64,000 nt of DNA from Scleroderma bovista (Eukaryota; Basidiomycota; Agaricomycetes; Boletales; Sclerodermataceae): NCBI GenBank assembly GCA_037178675.1, contig JAYMGJ010000061.1, forward strand, positions 1 to 64,000, given 5' to 3'. The notes under the pieces are model-generated. The model saw only the letters and a list, made by a program, of their open reading frames with translations. It did not search any database and had not been told where the DNA came from. Both the position numbers and the translations under genes were made by a program. Shown here in pieces: positions 12,687 through 25,055 of the stretch (the first letter of the stretch is position 1; each line of letters starts with the position of its first letter).

Positions 12687-13050
12687 ATGGTTCGCTTCTT
12701 TGATGTCGCGTCCTTGCTGCTTTTGCTCATGTGTGTGTAGCTGCCGACAGGATCCCCCATGGCAAGTACAGTGTCAAGAAGAATACCATTCTCGCGAGAA
12801 GATGTCCTCCTCGGACCTGTGAACCATATGATACTTGACTCGGTCAACTCTTCTTCTCGTCCTAGTAGGCACAGCAATATGCACTAACAAAACATGCTGT
12901 CAGGTACCTATTGTTGCGACGACGCAGAGGGTGGATGTAAGTGCTAGGCTTCAATAACAAATCATTTATTGAGCTACTTACAATGAGCGTCATCCAGGTT
13001 GTCCCAATGGGAAAGTCTGCACCCCGACAACCAGCAAGCGTGTCGGCGAT
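12687..13050 (+). CDS. Possible secreted granulin-like Cys-rich protein
   Basis: ATG 12687 begins MVRFFDVASLLLLL, a typical signal-peptide core. Downstream plus-strand pieces read ARRCPPRTC (about 12790-12817), TYCCDDAEGGC (about 12909-12940) and CPNGKVCTPTTSKRVGDCK (about 12992-13050). Splicing at GTAAGT (12941) to CATCCAG (12989) joins the last two in frame into EGGCCPNGKVC. The paired CC plus C-P-x-G arrangement resembles granulin or other small disulfide-rich secreted modules. The signal-peptide exon needs a short intron of about 42-45 bases. The TYCC exon joins either after PPRTC, using a GTGAAC donor, or by a route with an in-frame TGA at 12838. The 3' end beyond 13050 is unresolved. 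It may be a working small secreted protein or a decayed copy. Function unknown. Confidence 0.4.
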
Positions 13051-13450
13051 TGCAAGTAAATAATGTTGTCGCCAACCGAATCAAGCGGGATCTAAGTGGC
13101 AGTTCGATGGGCATGAGGTTCGACACGTCGGAAGTGAACTGCACCGATGATAGGAGATCGAGCGAAGTCGATGTAATGGTATGTAAATTTATAGCATTGT
13201 TGCGAAAAACGTTGTCAATGTAAACCAATACTCGAAATGCCATCCCTTCGAAAATCCGTTTCCGGCCCCATCCATTCTCGCAGCAGATGGAGAACGCGGG
13301 ATTCGGAGGTAGAGAGTTTGGATACCGCGAAGACACCTTGAAACAGGTGGATCCGGGCCCAGATTTAAGTGTCGGACCACGCCGGAAAGCCCTCGTTTTT
13401 CGAACGACACAGTGGGTATTTAGGAAGGACTCGGAGTATGGACGCGGCAG

Positions 13451-13687
13451 TGCCCAGGTACTCCAATCGATCCGGGTGTTAAAGAATGGCGTAGAGATCC
13501 GTATTTTTGCAATTGGATGTTCATAGAAAACTTCGGAACGGGAAACGCACAGCTCGAAATGATTCCGGCATTTCGAATACCAGATATGCTGCCTAGTGAA
13601 TCAGAAGATGCCGAAGAACGCATCGCGATCCAAATATTGTGTCCCGATCTCGGAGAACCTCGCTTGGTTGGCGCGGATACCCCGTAA
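13451..13687 (+). CDS. Unidentified terminal exon
   Basis: An open stretch ending in TAA at 13685-13687 reads protein-like: EWRRDPYFCNWMFIENFG, IPAFRIPDMLPSE, then an acidic patch (SESEDAEERIAIQI) and LGEPRLVGADTP. It has no ATG at its left end, so it would be a 3' exon. Upstream plus-strand candidate exons lie at about 13206-13310 (VNVNQYSKCHPFENPF). It could continue the Cys-rich gene or be separate. Only the composition supports it; no family was recognised. Confidence 0.25.
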   Translation, partial: CPGTPIDPGVKEWRRDPYFCNWMFIENFGTGNAQLEMIPAFRIPDMLPSESEDAEERIAIQILCPDLGEPRLVGADTP

Positions 13688-16600
13688 CGAGCCGGTCCTT
13701 GGTGATGCGGATGAGTGTTTCAGTCGTACAATGTGCACTGATTGTGGGCGGGTTAAAGTTTTGTTGCCGAAGCACGTTGTAGTAGTGCGCGCGGTCGTTT
13801 TAGACTAGTACTAAAAAAGAGCCAATGAAGAACCCAGGTGATCTACAGAACAGTCAGTGGCAAGCACTATTTTGTACTTGCCTCGAGATCAGATGCGCGG
13901 CAGCCCTCCGATGTACGTGAACCCAAGCGATGGCCATGAAATGACTAAAACGCCGCGATAGGGAAAGTACGTACCAAGTGCGATAGGAACTCCAAGATCA
14001 CGCACCCATGGGCCGTAGTTACTTATCTGCAAAAGAAGTCATCCATCGGTGGCATCCCCTACCGTTTGTACGGGTTCCAATGGAGGAAACGTCGCGCAAG
14101 AACCTAGTTTCAGGAACACGATGCAAGGGCACATACGTACGTACAGGTATACAATTCTGCGATTCGATTTTGGAAAGGGAAGAGGAAGGTCCGGGAGAAG
14201 ACCAAGAACCGAATAGGAAGGCGAAGGCGAAGAGCCGAAGCGGAAGAGGAAGGGGGGGCGAGGACAATGAGGAAACAAGCGCTGGAGAAGCGGCCAATGA
14301 TTTGAGCGATACAGTTGATAGATGATATCATCGATGCAGTCCGTGTCCGTCCATACCATTGTTATGGATACGTTCTTTCCCCCTGCCTCGTGTTTTGAGC
14401 AAATTCGATGTGTGGACTTGAATCATCGTACCGATAATGAAGATAATACATGCGTACCAGCCTCACCTGCCAGGTGGATTAGCTCAAGGTTTCTAAGCGA
14501 CAGGGGCACACAATGACGAGGCGGCGTACTTGACTTTATAGGCCCTTATCTTGTAACCGAAATACAATGTGTCATCGCCCCCATGATATGATGATCGTCG
14601 AGGCGGTACGGCCGCGTGTACGATTCATTATGGGGTGTCATTATCCTGGGTCCGACAGGTGAGGCCTGGTAGGTTCTCCATTCTCCGCAGGAGTCATACG
14701 ACCACATCGCCGTGTGGTTCGCGAAGGCCTTCTGATGGCGACCTTGCTGCGCCGTTGTGAATGACCACAGAACCGGTACCGGACTGTGATAGTATCACAT
14801 CCGAACGTGTCCATTGATCGGATTTCGCCAGGAGCAACGGTGTTACCTTGTTTGATTACCGTACCTGTAATGCAATGCGTGTGAGCAACTGGGCAGCGTG
14901 TGTGTGTTAGCTTACCCTGGGTGTACCCATGGGCAGGGCAGAGGCTGAGCGCAGTGTGGGTGATAGTGGTCCACAGCAACTTGAGCCACTATCTTGACGG
15001 CCGAGCTTATCTGGGCAAAAGGACAGAACGAAAATGAAGGCCCGCTAGTCACGCGCGCGGACCTGGGACTGTATCCGAGGATTTTGCCAGCCACGAAGTG
15101 CCGTGCGCCGCCAATGCAGTTGGGACGAAGGAGCCATGGTACGTATGCAACACGCGCACGCCACACAGCTTGGAGCCAAGGTTTTTCGTTTTCCAAACTC
15201 CCAACTGAGTACATACAGACCAGCGGTGACTCTACCTGCACGGACGCCTGAAGAAGCTCGGAACCCTTGGCATGAATTCTTGTGTGGACACCTACCTGTA
15301 TCCTCCGTCTGCTTCGCGCGAAAGAAGTGGAAGAAGGCGACCATATCACAGGCTATCACATAGAGTACCCTGGCAGGGACGAGCGCCGTCGAGGACAGCC
15401 AACACTGAATACTTACCAGACGAGCGTTCGGATGCGTAGGTTGGCTGTGATTCTACTCCACGACCAAGGGACGATTTAACGCTAAACCAGTCGACCCTTG
15501 CGCCACGCCTCCAGCACGCACCTGTCGTTCGTGCTGAACGTTTCTCGTTGCCCGTTCTTCAAGTCGTCGATGCAGCAGGGCCGACTGCTATCTTGTCGCC
15601 ACTATCAACTGGTTATCGGTTGGCTAGGCTGTCCCTGTGGCACTAGCCTTCCGACACGCCCATCCATCCATATCTACATGGCGACGAGACAACGACGTCA
15701 CGCGTCGCGTCGACCCTCGAACCCGAGGCGGTGCTACCATCCAGTTCTTGTCCTCGGCATCCGCGTAGGTATGCAGCCCGTCTCACGCATCGCATTCTTG
15801 TACGCCTATCGAAGATCCTACCTAGACAAACACGGAAAGACCAAGAGAACTAACCTCCATCAAACCGGGCCGTGCTATTCCTATCAGGCCACCATGGTCT
15901 ACGGAAGGCTCATTCGCACATTGCAAGCTATACACTTAAACATGGATGTCATGCCCGACAAAGCCGACCGGGCAAACCCGAGCCCGGATCCCAGTGTCAA
16001 AGCCAGAAAGTGCTGTTCAGAAGATCTGCATACATTTGCTCTATTTTCGCCCTATCCCGATCACGTCCTGCTCCCCGGGTTTTTCGCTTTTTCTCTCGCC
16101 CCTGAGCAGTTTATCTCTCTGTCGGATCCGACATGCCCTTTCTGTACCAGCGCGCTGATTCCTCCTGCCCCCTCACGAGTTCGGATACACGCCAAGCTAT
16201 GCTACGGTTATCGGCGGGCGCCAGCTTTAATCCGTCGACATTCGCATCCGATAGGACCCGTTGCCGTTCTGTGTTTCATTATGTATTTAGTTCCGGATCG
16301 GGCATGTTTTCCCTCCTACTGGGCCGAGGACACATCCGCGGCATTGCTGCGACACCACAGCGATACATAATGGTCCGCGAGAATGGACGAGTCGACTCAG
16401 TATACCCTGACTGCGCGGCGAGAAGCGCGGAAATACACGAAGACGAAGACGGTCTGTCGTATCCATCCGATGTCCAAGGGAAATCGCAACCCACTGATTG
16501 ATCCGCCCCGACTGCCAGCCGGAAATAACTGTCAGTCGTGTCTGTAGATCCTCGTGGCAAGACGGAGGCTGCGACGTATGTACGCAATGACGCCATAATG

Positions 16601-17020
16601 CGGGGCAGCCTCGAGATATTGAAATTCGAGAGAGGACCGGCATGTTCCTCGTTCCTGTATATATGTATTCATTGCACGCCCACTACAGCAGGGCACATTG
16701 CGCGTGGCCATCACGGGCCGAACAGTAAATGGACTCCGCAACCGCCACCTGACCTACGGTATTACATAGTACATACTAGACCGCGGGTCGGAGCATGCAA
16801 TGGGCTCTCTGTGACGCCATCAGTGCAGGGACGGAGGACCATGTCAGTTGTTCGGAAGCGGACGAGTCTGAATGACGCAGAGACACGACGAGAAAGGGAT
16901 AGGATCCCGACTAGAGCGTTTCGCGTATCACCATCCGTCCCGGGCAAATCAATGTCCCAGTGAAGGACCACGATCTTTCCCTCGGGCCGACCTCATGTCG
17001 TCTTTTTTCCATTGAGTCGG
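13688..17020. other. Gene-poor stretch, nothing firmly supported
   Basis: The longest plus-strand ORFs are 14008-14325 (begins MGRSYLSAKEVIHRW, ends in a Lys/Arg/Glu-rich tail) and 15498-16370. Neither resembles a known family, and their composition (many Arg, Ser, Cys, His) fits random reading of this DNA. No TE, tRNA or repeat was recognised. Confidence 0.4.
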
Positions 17021-17715
17021 CTACTCGATCTTGGGTTTCTTTTCAACCGCACCGCTTTCCGCTGTGGGTCCGCCATGCCCGCCATCGCCACTAGTAGTAC
17101 CCGGGTCGCGCACGCGTTTCTTTTTCGCCCTGCGTGTTCCGTCCTCGGTCGTACCTCCCTCCTTCTTGATCGAGCGACCGACAGGAAGATCGATGCCTTC
17201 GGGTTTCATGAAACCGGTGGTGGAGGGAGGAGGACGGGCACGCAGATCATTGCCTACCCCCGAGAGATCGCGGATAATATATTTGGCTGCCTTGGAGGGG
17301 TCTCTTTCCTTTTCCTTTTTCACGTTTGATCCGAACGAGGAGATGGTTTTGGGACGCGGTGGTTTACTCGCGGTGGGGGGTGGAACGGTGGTCGTCGCTT
17401 GTGGTGGGTCTGCAGTGGCGGGTATCTGGCTGTGTGTGTAGCCAATGCAGGAGAGTGTGCGAGGCGACATACCTGGGTAACTTCTTTGCCGTGTTTATCA
17501 AATGTGCGACGTCCCTTCGGCTGGTCAAACAGAAAGGGCAGATACGAGTGTTCGTATGTGACTGTGTCGTCCCTCACGAGGGTGCTCCTCGCGTCCTGCG
17601 GCAGTTCCCACTCTGCATCGTCTCTGACCTGCGCCTGTGGCACGGTGTGCTTCTGGTCTGCATTTCGCATGAAACGCAGAGACAGCGTCGATGAACTGAG
17701 TGCTTTTGGAGGCAT
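17021..17715 (-). CDS. MPP6: M-phase phosphoprotein 6 / nuclear exosome cofactor Mpp6
   Basis: Mpp6 is a small basic nuclear protein that tethers the RNA exosome to the helicase Mtr4 for rRNA and cryptic-transcript decay. Two exons (17715-17473 and 17425-17021) are joined over a 47-base intron (donor GTATGT), giving 215 aa. The N-terminus KALSSSTLSLRFMRNA matches the conserved Mpp6 'LSsrLlsMKFMqRa' segment. It is followed by EWELPQDA and YEHSYLPFLFDQPKGRRTF, the second conserved block (SYLPFLF..GRRSF). The C-terminal half is low-complexity, Pro/Lys-rich, with KKEKERDPSKA and a basic KKKRVRD cluster that may act as a nuclear localisation signal. The order of motifs and the length fit. It diverges from the gene at 17947 with 231 bases between start codons. 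Confidence 0.85.
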
Positions 17716-17946
17716 ATTGCAGATTCCGATCGACGAGACGAAGAGAGAGCGGTGTGACTTACCTAATGTGGTCCCACGGGAGACGAGTGAGATCGGATCT
17801 GACAGACCTGGGAGAGATCTGGATTGAATCCGGAAATAGACTCAATAACGTCACACAGGCAACCCCGAATTTTGTAAATAATTTTATATAATTTGTGGCA
17901 TAAAAGCAAGCCTGCTCGCCTCGTCCCCCTTTCCCATTCCAAAATC
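17716..17946. promoter_or_regulatory. Short divergent promoter region
   Basis: The 231 bases between the start codons of MPP6 (minus) and the Pro/Ser/His-rich gene (plus) must serve both. The right part is AT-rich (TTTGTAAATAATTTTATATAA near 17872-17892), a candidate core promoter for the plus-strand gene. Confidence 0.4.
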
Positions 17947-18866
17947 ATGTCTGCGTTCCACCTCCGTCCCGTCGCCGATCACGGGTCCCCCTCCCCATCG
18001 TCCACGACGCCCATCCACCCAACCACCCTCCGGCGCCCCCTCTCTCCCAGCTCGCTCAGAGGTCAGTCGCCTGCTGCCCTCGTCCCCGCCCCCCCCGCTC
18101 ACCCCCTCCAGAGCTCAACCTCACCCAGGATTCCTCATCCGCACCCCGAAAGTATCCTGCACCACCCACCGGCCATGAGCTCATGGCGCTCTTCCCCGCC
18201 CCCCGCCCCGCCGACCTCCCCGAGCTGAGACAGGGATCCACCAGCGGGTTCTTCCAGCGCCAGGAACGCGCCTTCTTCGCCCAGGCGGGCAGACAAGTCC
18301 TCCGGAGCCGACTCGAAATCGACACCTCAGACGCTGAACCACACCCCAAACCATCCACAGTCCCAAGAACATGGCCACAGCTGCCCCCGCATCCCCAGCA
18401 CCACTCGCCCACCGTCGATTCGCCCTATATGCGCTCGAAACAGTCCAGATCGATGCCCGGACCGCTCCCGACCTCTGCACCACTCACGAATGCCAGCGGC
18501 GCTGGGAACATGTACCCCGTCTCGTCCCCTTCCTCCTCGTCCTCGCATACGATGCACACCGGTAGTGCACCGCCACCTCCGCCGCCGCCGCCACTCGTAC
18601 CCGTGTCCTCGTCTTCGTCACCCACACATCACCATCACCATCATCCACCACCACCACCGCACGATAGCCCGCACGGTTTGCGCACCCCGCCACACGACCA
18701 CCACCATCCACATCCACCTGCTACCGTGTCCAAAATGGAGTTCCAGCTGCATGATGATATGGGAAGCGGTGGTGGCGGCGGACCAGACGAGGCATGGCGA
18801 CATGCTACACCGCACGCAGATAGACGACGCGCTGGAAAACATACAAAGAGGGTCGTGAGAATATGA
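17947..18866 (+). CDS. Pro/Ser/His-rich low-complexity protein with short conserved-looking core
   Basis: Two exons (17947-18061 and 18112-18866) join in frame over a 50-base intron (GTCAGT..CCAG), giving 289 aa. The N-terminus MSAFHLRPV and a Pro/Ser-rich stretch precede a better-ordered core at about residues 55-105: GHELMALFPAPRPADLPELR, then GFFQRQERAFFAQAGRQVLR. The C-terminal half is low complexity: Ser runs, PPPPPPPP, HHHHHHPPPPP and GSGGGGGPDEA. The core could be a short interaction motif; I do not recognise the family. The single frame through a CCA/CAC-rich region suggests real coding, because other frames here are equally open but lack the splice consistency. The final exon might be shorter than drawn. 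Confidence 0.6.
18540..18720. repeat. CCA/CAC/TCG simple-sequence tract inside coding exon
   Basis: Dense CAC, CCA and CCG triplets encode the poly-Pro and poly-His runs of the preceding gene. The tract creates misleading long ORFs on both strands. Confidence 0.6.
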
Positions 18867-21800
18867 GTGCATGCCTCTCTCCCCCCCCTGTCTGTCTCTC
18901 TCTTCCCTAATACTTGCGCCCCATGTTCTCTCTCGCAACGTACACGCATGCCCCATTCACGCCCACGCCTTATATCATACCAATCCATCAGCATACGCAA
19001 CACACGTATCAAGTATCTATCTATACCACTCACATCTATTCGATTCGTCCATCACCCGTCAAAAACTGTTTTACATGTCGCGTCATGTGCTTTTTTCTTT
19101 TTCTTTTCTTCTTTCTTTTTCCGATATATCAATGGTATACGTATATCCATAGCCGACGGTGTATCAAGTGCAGATTGTGCGCCTGGTTGCGTGTGTGTTC
19201 TCTCTATGTGTCTGTTTTTTTTTTCGTGTTATGTGTGTGTCCATGACATGATGGGCTGTCCCCTGAATTGAATTGAATTGAATTTTTTTTGCTTCCGTCG
19301 ACGTTTTTGCCTCCGTCCACCTCGGAATTTTGGTTGCTTTGTCCATCTATGGGTTTGACAAGCAATCATGATCAAGAAATAAAATAAATCATTATTTTTT
19401 ATTGATATATGCCATCGCGTCATATTCGAGCGTCGCTCGCATTCTTTCCTCTGTATGACTGCACATTCGTACACCTCGGAACCGGGCCCCGCCAACCGGT
19501 CCCTGTTGAGATGATAACATGGCGAACGCTGCCGACGTGAGGCCTTATCTCTCTCTCATTCAAGAAGAAGTTGGTGGCAGCCAGCAGCGTTCTGAACCCG
19601 CCCCCCCCTGCTGCCTCGGACGCCGACGAGCGCTGGACAAAAAAAACGCAGGGGGGCAGCAATTACCGCAGGGTGATCAACAGGCACAGACGCGCACCGG
19701 CGTGCAACGTTCAGTCGAGATGGAAACGATCATATCAGCTGTATAGTACCACCACACGTAGAGATATGTATGATGACGGCGCCGTAAATGGGCTACTACA
19801 TATCAAAAATAATGTCGGTCTGGCAGCTCCGATCAGTCCAGGGAAAATTTCGCGGGATCTGTGAATGAATGAGTGACAGGACTTGCCAAACGCCCACGCG
19901 CGAGCGAGCGAGGACGAGGACGAAGATCGGACGCCGGCGACTGTCATATCATCATCATTGTGGCAGCTTGGATGATCTTGGGTGGGTATTTGGTAAGCCC
20001 GTGTTGCTATGATACCTGCCATGGGTATGGGTATATGTACCCTAATGGTATGTGTGTGTACATGCAGTGTATAGGGGGGCACTAGTTGCACTCCAGTGCT
20101 ATTCTGGTACTGGTCGACGGCGGCGGCGGCGGCGGGACAACTCACCCGCTTCGAAGCAGGACTGAGTTCCTGTCTCACCTGAGGAAGCCAACGCGGTCAT
20201 TGTAGTACTTTCATCGCCATCAATTATCAAGTGTGAATTCGAAGATCCCATTGGAAATCGATGGGTGTCGCATGCATTCATAATATGGCATGATGGGGCC
20301 TTCCAGACCATTCCCTATATGCGACTTGATGATGATCACTTTGTGAACTCGAATCGAGAAGGGAAGACTCTGGTGACGTATGTATGTAGATGCAGTTCCA
20401 GTCCTGCACACACCCATGGGCATCGACGTGATCACCGATCAGTCACTGGATTCGACCGACGACGGTGTGGTATCCATTGGCGAATCTCGCGCTTGCACAT
20501 ACCACCGAGCTTGAAGGCAAGGGCTTCGTGATACCCGCCGCGTGCTATGTAGTATGTGTGCCTGCCACAGAGGCGGTTGTCACTCGCGTCTGGGTTCTTG
20601 AATCGCTCTCTCCCCCCCTGAATCCAAGAAGCAGATAAAAAGGAAGCACCCCCCCCCCACCCACACGGGTGCTGCGCCTGCCGTGCTTGGTCATCGTCGC
20701 AACAGATATAAAGTTCGAAAAAGACCCATAGAAGCGTTCAGAACCTCGAGAAGCGGTAGGCAGAACCCACTGGATTCGACACATCCACCGACTCGCGGCA
20801 ATTCGAACTTGCCAAGCAACTGGCACGCCGACCTTCGCACCGAAGGAGAGGACACTGGTCGTCGTGCCTTGACAACACCTCCTCCTCCAACTAGTGGAGC
20901 AGAGACACGTGGGGCTACAGGATGAGTCCCATGGCACTTGGCTGGTCTGTGAAACTAAGCAGTCTCCAAGCGCACTTTGCACCTGTCCCTGGCTGGACGA
21001 TGGCCCTGGGTCCAGTACGTAGTAGACGCTGTTGTTTTGACGTCGGACACGATACGGCGATACCGATACGCCTGCATCCCGGTGCAAGCGTGGCACCTGT
21101 AGTGAAGTCGCATGATTGAAGGATTCCAGCTCCAACTGGTTGCAACTGCAGAGCTCAGGGCACCGTTTAAAGGACACCCAGCGCCACATGACATATGGGG
21201 GCGCATGAACGTGCGCCGTACTATGATCGTGCAAGTGCAAGTACTCCGACGAACGTAGTCGACCGAATCTTGACTTGGAAGATCCAGCGAACGATTGGAT
21301 GGCCAGACAGAGGCAGGCAATTCCGAATAGCACAACTAGGACCCGTACGTTGCTTAACGTTCAACGTTCCATGACAAGTTGCCAGTGCCACCCTCAGGGG
21401 GCTCCCATAGTAGCCCGCAAGGTTTACGAAAAAGCTCTCACGTCCCAGCCTCCCCAGCACGGCAGCCCGATTGCGGAACGTCTTTTCATATCCCATTGTC
21501 GACGTCATGGATAAGCACCTGACTGCACCGCCGGCAAAAATGATCAAGACCTTGCCCTTGGCGAAGCCTTTATCGGACTCCTGCCGAGTTGAAGCTGCAT
21601 AGCTTCGCTCGATAGGCTCTTCCTTAGCGGTCCAACTTGTGTCTGCCTGATACGATGATGGTGACATCCTGAACCAGCCCTGCAAGCTGCCAGAACTTTG
21701 TCCCCATAATCACCTAGTACAATATCACCATGGTTACCCATGATCTGAAGGTACACACGGCGGCGTGCAGTTGGGGATTGTGACACAACCGAGCCTGAGT

Positions 21801-24800
21801 CTGACCCATGGAACCTAACCGACTTTTCCTAATTGCGAACCCAGCGCATGGCAGGGGGTGAATGTATGACACCATATCGATCGGGCACTCAGCTTCTATG
21901 CTTATAGCCAGCTCCATTGGTCGCAGGTACGCACCCACCATCGTTGTCAACCAATGAAATAAACGACTACGCTACGCCATCCTCCACATCGGTACCTACT
22001 TGAATGATGGGGTCCCCCGGAGGATGTATTTTATGCTTGGGTCCCAGTTTGGGCCAGGGAGAGCCGCCCAGATTGGCCCCACAGTAGAGGTGAGTACCTA
22101 CTGTATTGGATGGCAAGGTTCACTTTTGTCAGTTTTAGTTCATTAAGTTGCAAAAGACTGCTCTAGGCCTACTAGGCTTCAATGCGACCTACTAGCTTAC
22201 TTGGAACAAGGCAGGGGTTAAAGTTCAGACACTCACATGACATGCAAAAGCGCTCCGAAGTGTTTCGATCCCAGTCATGCGACCGTATCAAGAAGTTCCG
22301 GTGAGGGGTGGCACGGTGGTGAACAGTCGAGGTGACGAAGATCCGAACTCGTCGGAAAATCGATGCAACACCGATCAAGTGAGCACACTACTACTGTGCC
22401 TTGCCACTACCCGGTTTTCTTTCCGTCCTACCACCCATGTCCTGAATTTTCGCATGGCGGACCGGAGACCCCGAGGAAGTGCACTACAATGATGATCCCA
22501 TACCCGGCGTTCTATCGAGATATGATTGGCCGACGGGGTCATGTTCCAAGCGAACCCATCCCACATCTGTCGGTTCTTACTCAGCCCCTTGGTTCCTTGT
22601 ACACATAGAGGGACCATATGTTTCCTCTCGTATGACGGCTCCTCCCTTGCACCATATTGGGTGTATTGCATATGGCCAATTAGTGAGTGTACAGCCCTCT
22701 ACATGCTATAGGACTGGCTGGACGTAGTGTAACTCTTTCCATACTTGTCGACCCGGCGACGAGCGTGCCACGCTGATCATGTGCTTCAGGACACCATTAC
22801 GTCGGATATCCCCAAATTCCCGAGTTACTAGCCTTTTACCCCTGACAAGCTACCCAAAACGCTTCACCAAACTGTGCTAGACTGCGCCACGAACGTCGGG
22901 CTTCAGGTACGCTCGAGGCTAGATCTGGACCTTGACTTGCACGAGGCATTTCTATCGGACAGGAGTGACATTTCATGTAAGTATCACAGCGACAGTGGCG
23001 CAGGTATCACCCACCTAGAGCGATGTATAACCGGGTTTGATCGCGCCTGCCATACCTCATCGAAAGGCGTTGTCACCGTACGGTTCGATTCGGCACGATT
23101 ATCACGGCCTTGCGGCGCACCGAGACGTTGATAATACCTCCATTACTATGACACCCCTCTTTTTTTTTCGCGCAATGGCTTTGCCCGGATCGCAGACAGA
23201 CTTACTTGTCTTTCCTTGCGTCGACTCATCGGGGCCCGTTACGCTGTGCTGAATCCTCCGGGTGTCTCCGAGCCCTCCGAGTCGGTCTGCAGGACGTTCA
23301 TATATATATGCGCCGGTACGTATTAACTCCATCAGTGATTCCTATATATATGTGAGACATTGTCTCTGCGATTACCATTCGAGTAAGGAAGGTATGACGA
23401 CTGGGGTAATATGTAAAGCCAAGAGTTGCTGATTCGTACGAAGCCGTCCACACCACACCACTGATGTGGATCAATTGCTAGAGGCCAGACCCATGTCCTT
23501 TGCACGGTACCCCCCGATTGCCCAAACCAAGATTTTACGTGTGCAAACGACAGGGCATGTACAATCTGGGTGTGCCCCGCAATACATAGATCTAGGCAAT
23601 ATGATGGTGGCGCAAGTAATATCAACGGAGGGACATAGTCAATATGTACCTTTCGGAGACGGAAAATGGAAGACCTATATAATGGCGGTCCTCACGCAGT
23701 ACGTATGATGAGTCCATGGGAAGCGGAGGAAATGAAGTGGCCTATAGATCATGATATATGTCATTCGGTGCTATATTGATCGCTTAATCGACGACAACTT
23801 TTCCCCTAACGAGGTTTATATATATGCATGACGACAGATTGCACACGGGGACGTTTGCTCATTCCCGAGCAGGTCGGGAGAGGGGGGGAGGGGGGGAGAA
23901 GGCAAGAGCGACGTATGCGGAACCCTCTCTCCTGCAGGGCATACACACACCACACACATTCACGCACGCGCGTACACCTGGTTGGTGAACGCAGGCTGTG
24001 CGACGAGTCGAACGCGATCGCATATGCGTCTATATCATATCGATCACGAAGGTGTCATGGGCGTGAAATGCAATGATCATATCACTTGCCGATCGAGCTG
24101 CAAGGACGCTGGTCGGCGCCGATCGGGAAGGGAAGGGACGGAACAGAACGAGGGCGTTAAATGGGTAGTAGGGGAACGACGATGTGACGAGTTCGCATCG
24201 CGGGTTGGCGGGGGGAGGGGCTAACATTGACATATCATACCCCTCGGCAATACTAGTTGCCAGAGAACGGGATCCACAGTATGTAAGGGGAAGAACCCGG
24301 CGCACCATCTGTATCTGAGTCCGGACTGCACCGAGGAGAACTTCCATATTGAATGATGACCTACTAGGAAAAGCGAGTATATTGCATGCTGGGCCTGCCC
24401 TAGATGCCAAAGATGAGTCCCAAGTCAAGATATGTATTACGTCACACGGCAGTGACCCACTATACCCGATCGACGTGATCGATTGTGCTGTCGGTGACTT
24501 TATGGACATTCAATCAAGGACGAGCCGAACGGGGCAAAGTCTTGACGTACATTTCATACACGCATGGTTCGAATGTGACGGCAGTGGAGGCATAATAGTG
24601 TTACTTACCATACGTATATGCAGGAACAGGGGGCCATTGTGCATCCCGCGGACGTACTGTATGCCAATATTAGGTTTAGCGCGGACTACTACGTGCTCCT
24701 TGTTTTGGCCTAATGAACCTGTGCATGTGAACTAGGGTGCGGTCGTTAATAAGAACGCTAGGGAGGTGGAGTATTCATATCTTGTGCGATCCGGGGAATG

Positions 24801-25055
24801 AAACTTCGAAGGGCGTTCCAGTCTTCTAGATGTTGTCATTACGGACATGGAGTGGGATCTAAGATGCGAAGTGTGCGTCATGAGCCCGTAAGAAGGATAG
24901 GCGACGAAGCAGTGGATTGGAATACGATCAGCTGTGGGTGTGAGCAAACGCGGGGGAGGCGTTGGTGAAACCCCAGGGAATGGAACCATTGTCACGTGAT
25001 CTGGGGTCAGCTTATCGCTCTCGCAGATTCCACTCGTCCAAGCAAGCGAGACTTC
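18867..25055. other. Six-kilobase gene-poor interval with simple repeats
   Basis: No gene could be supported. Low-complexity tracts include C/T-rich runs (18880-18905; 19088-19125), four GAATT units at about 19264-19284, and a G-rich run near 23880-23900. Coding-like but unassigned ORFs occur on the minus strand at 21950-20545 (pieces such as KGKVLIIFAGGAVRC) and on the plus strand at 23466-23708. No splice path or family was found. No tRNA, rRNA or intact transposon was recognised. Confidence 0.45.

Noticed and set aside
15498..16370. 290-codon plus-strand ORF
   Set aside because: Composition (many Arg, Ser, Cys, His, Pro) and lack of any domain or splice structure fit a chance open frame in sequence of even base composition.
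17326..17694. Plus-strand ORFs opposite MPP6
   Set aside because: Antisense shadows of the Mpp6 exons, which carry clear family motifs.
20545..21333. 262-codon minus-strand ORF with hydrophobic start
   Set aside because: It begins with GTG and not ATG, shows no domain, and its Cys/Ser/Arg-rich reading looks random. Kept only as part of the unresolved gap.
24030..24509. Overlapping long ORFs on both strands
   Set aside because: Plus (24349-24735) and minus frames are both open; neither has an ATG-led, family-like protein.
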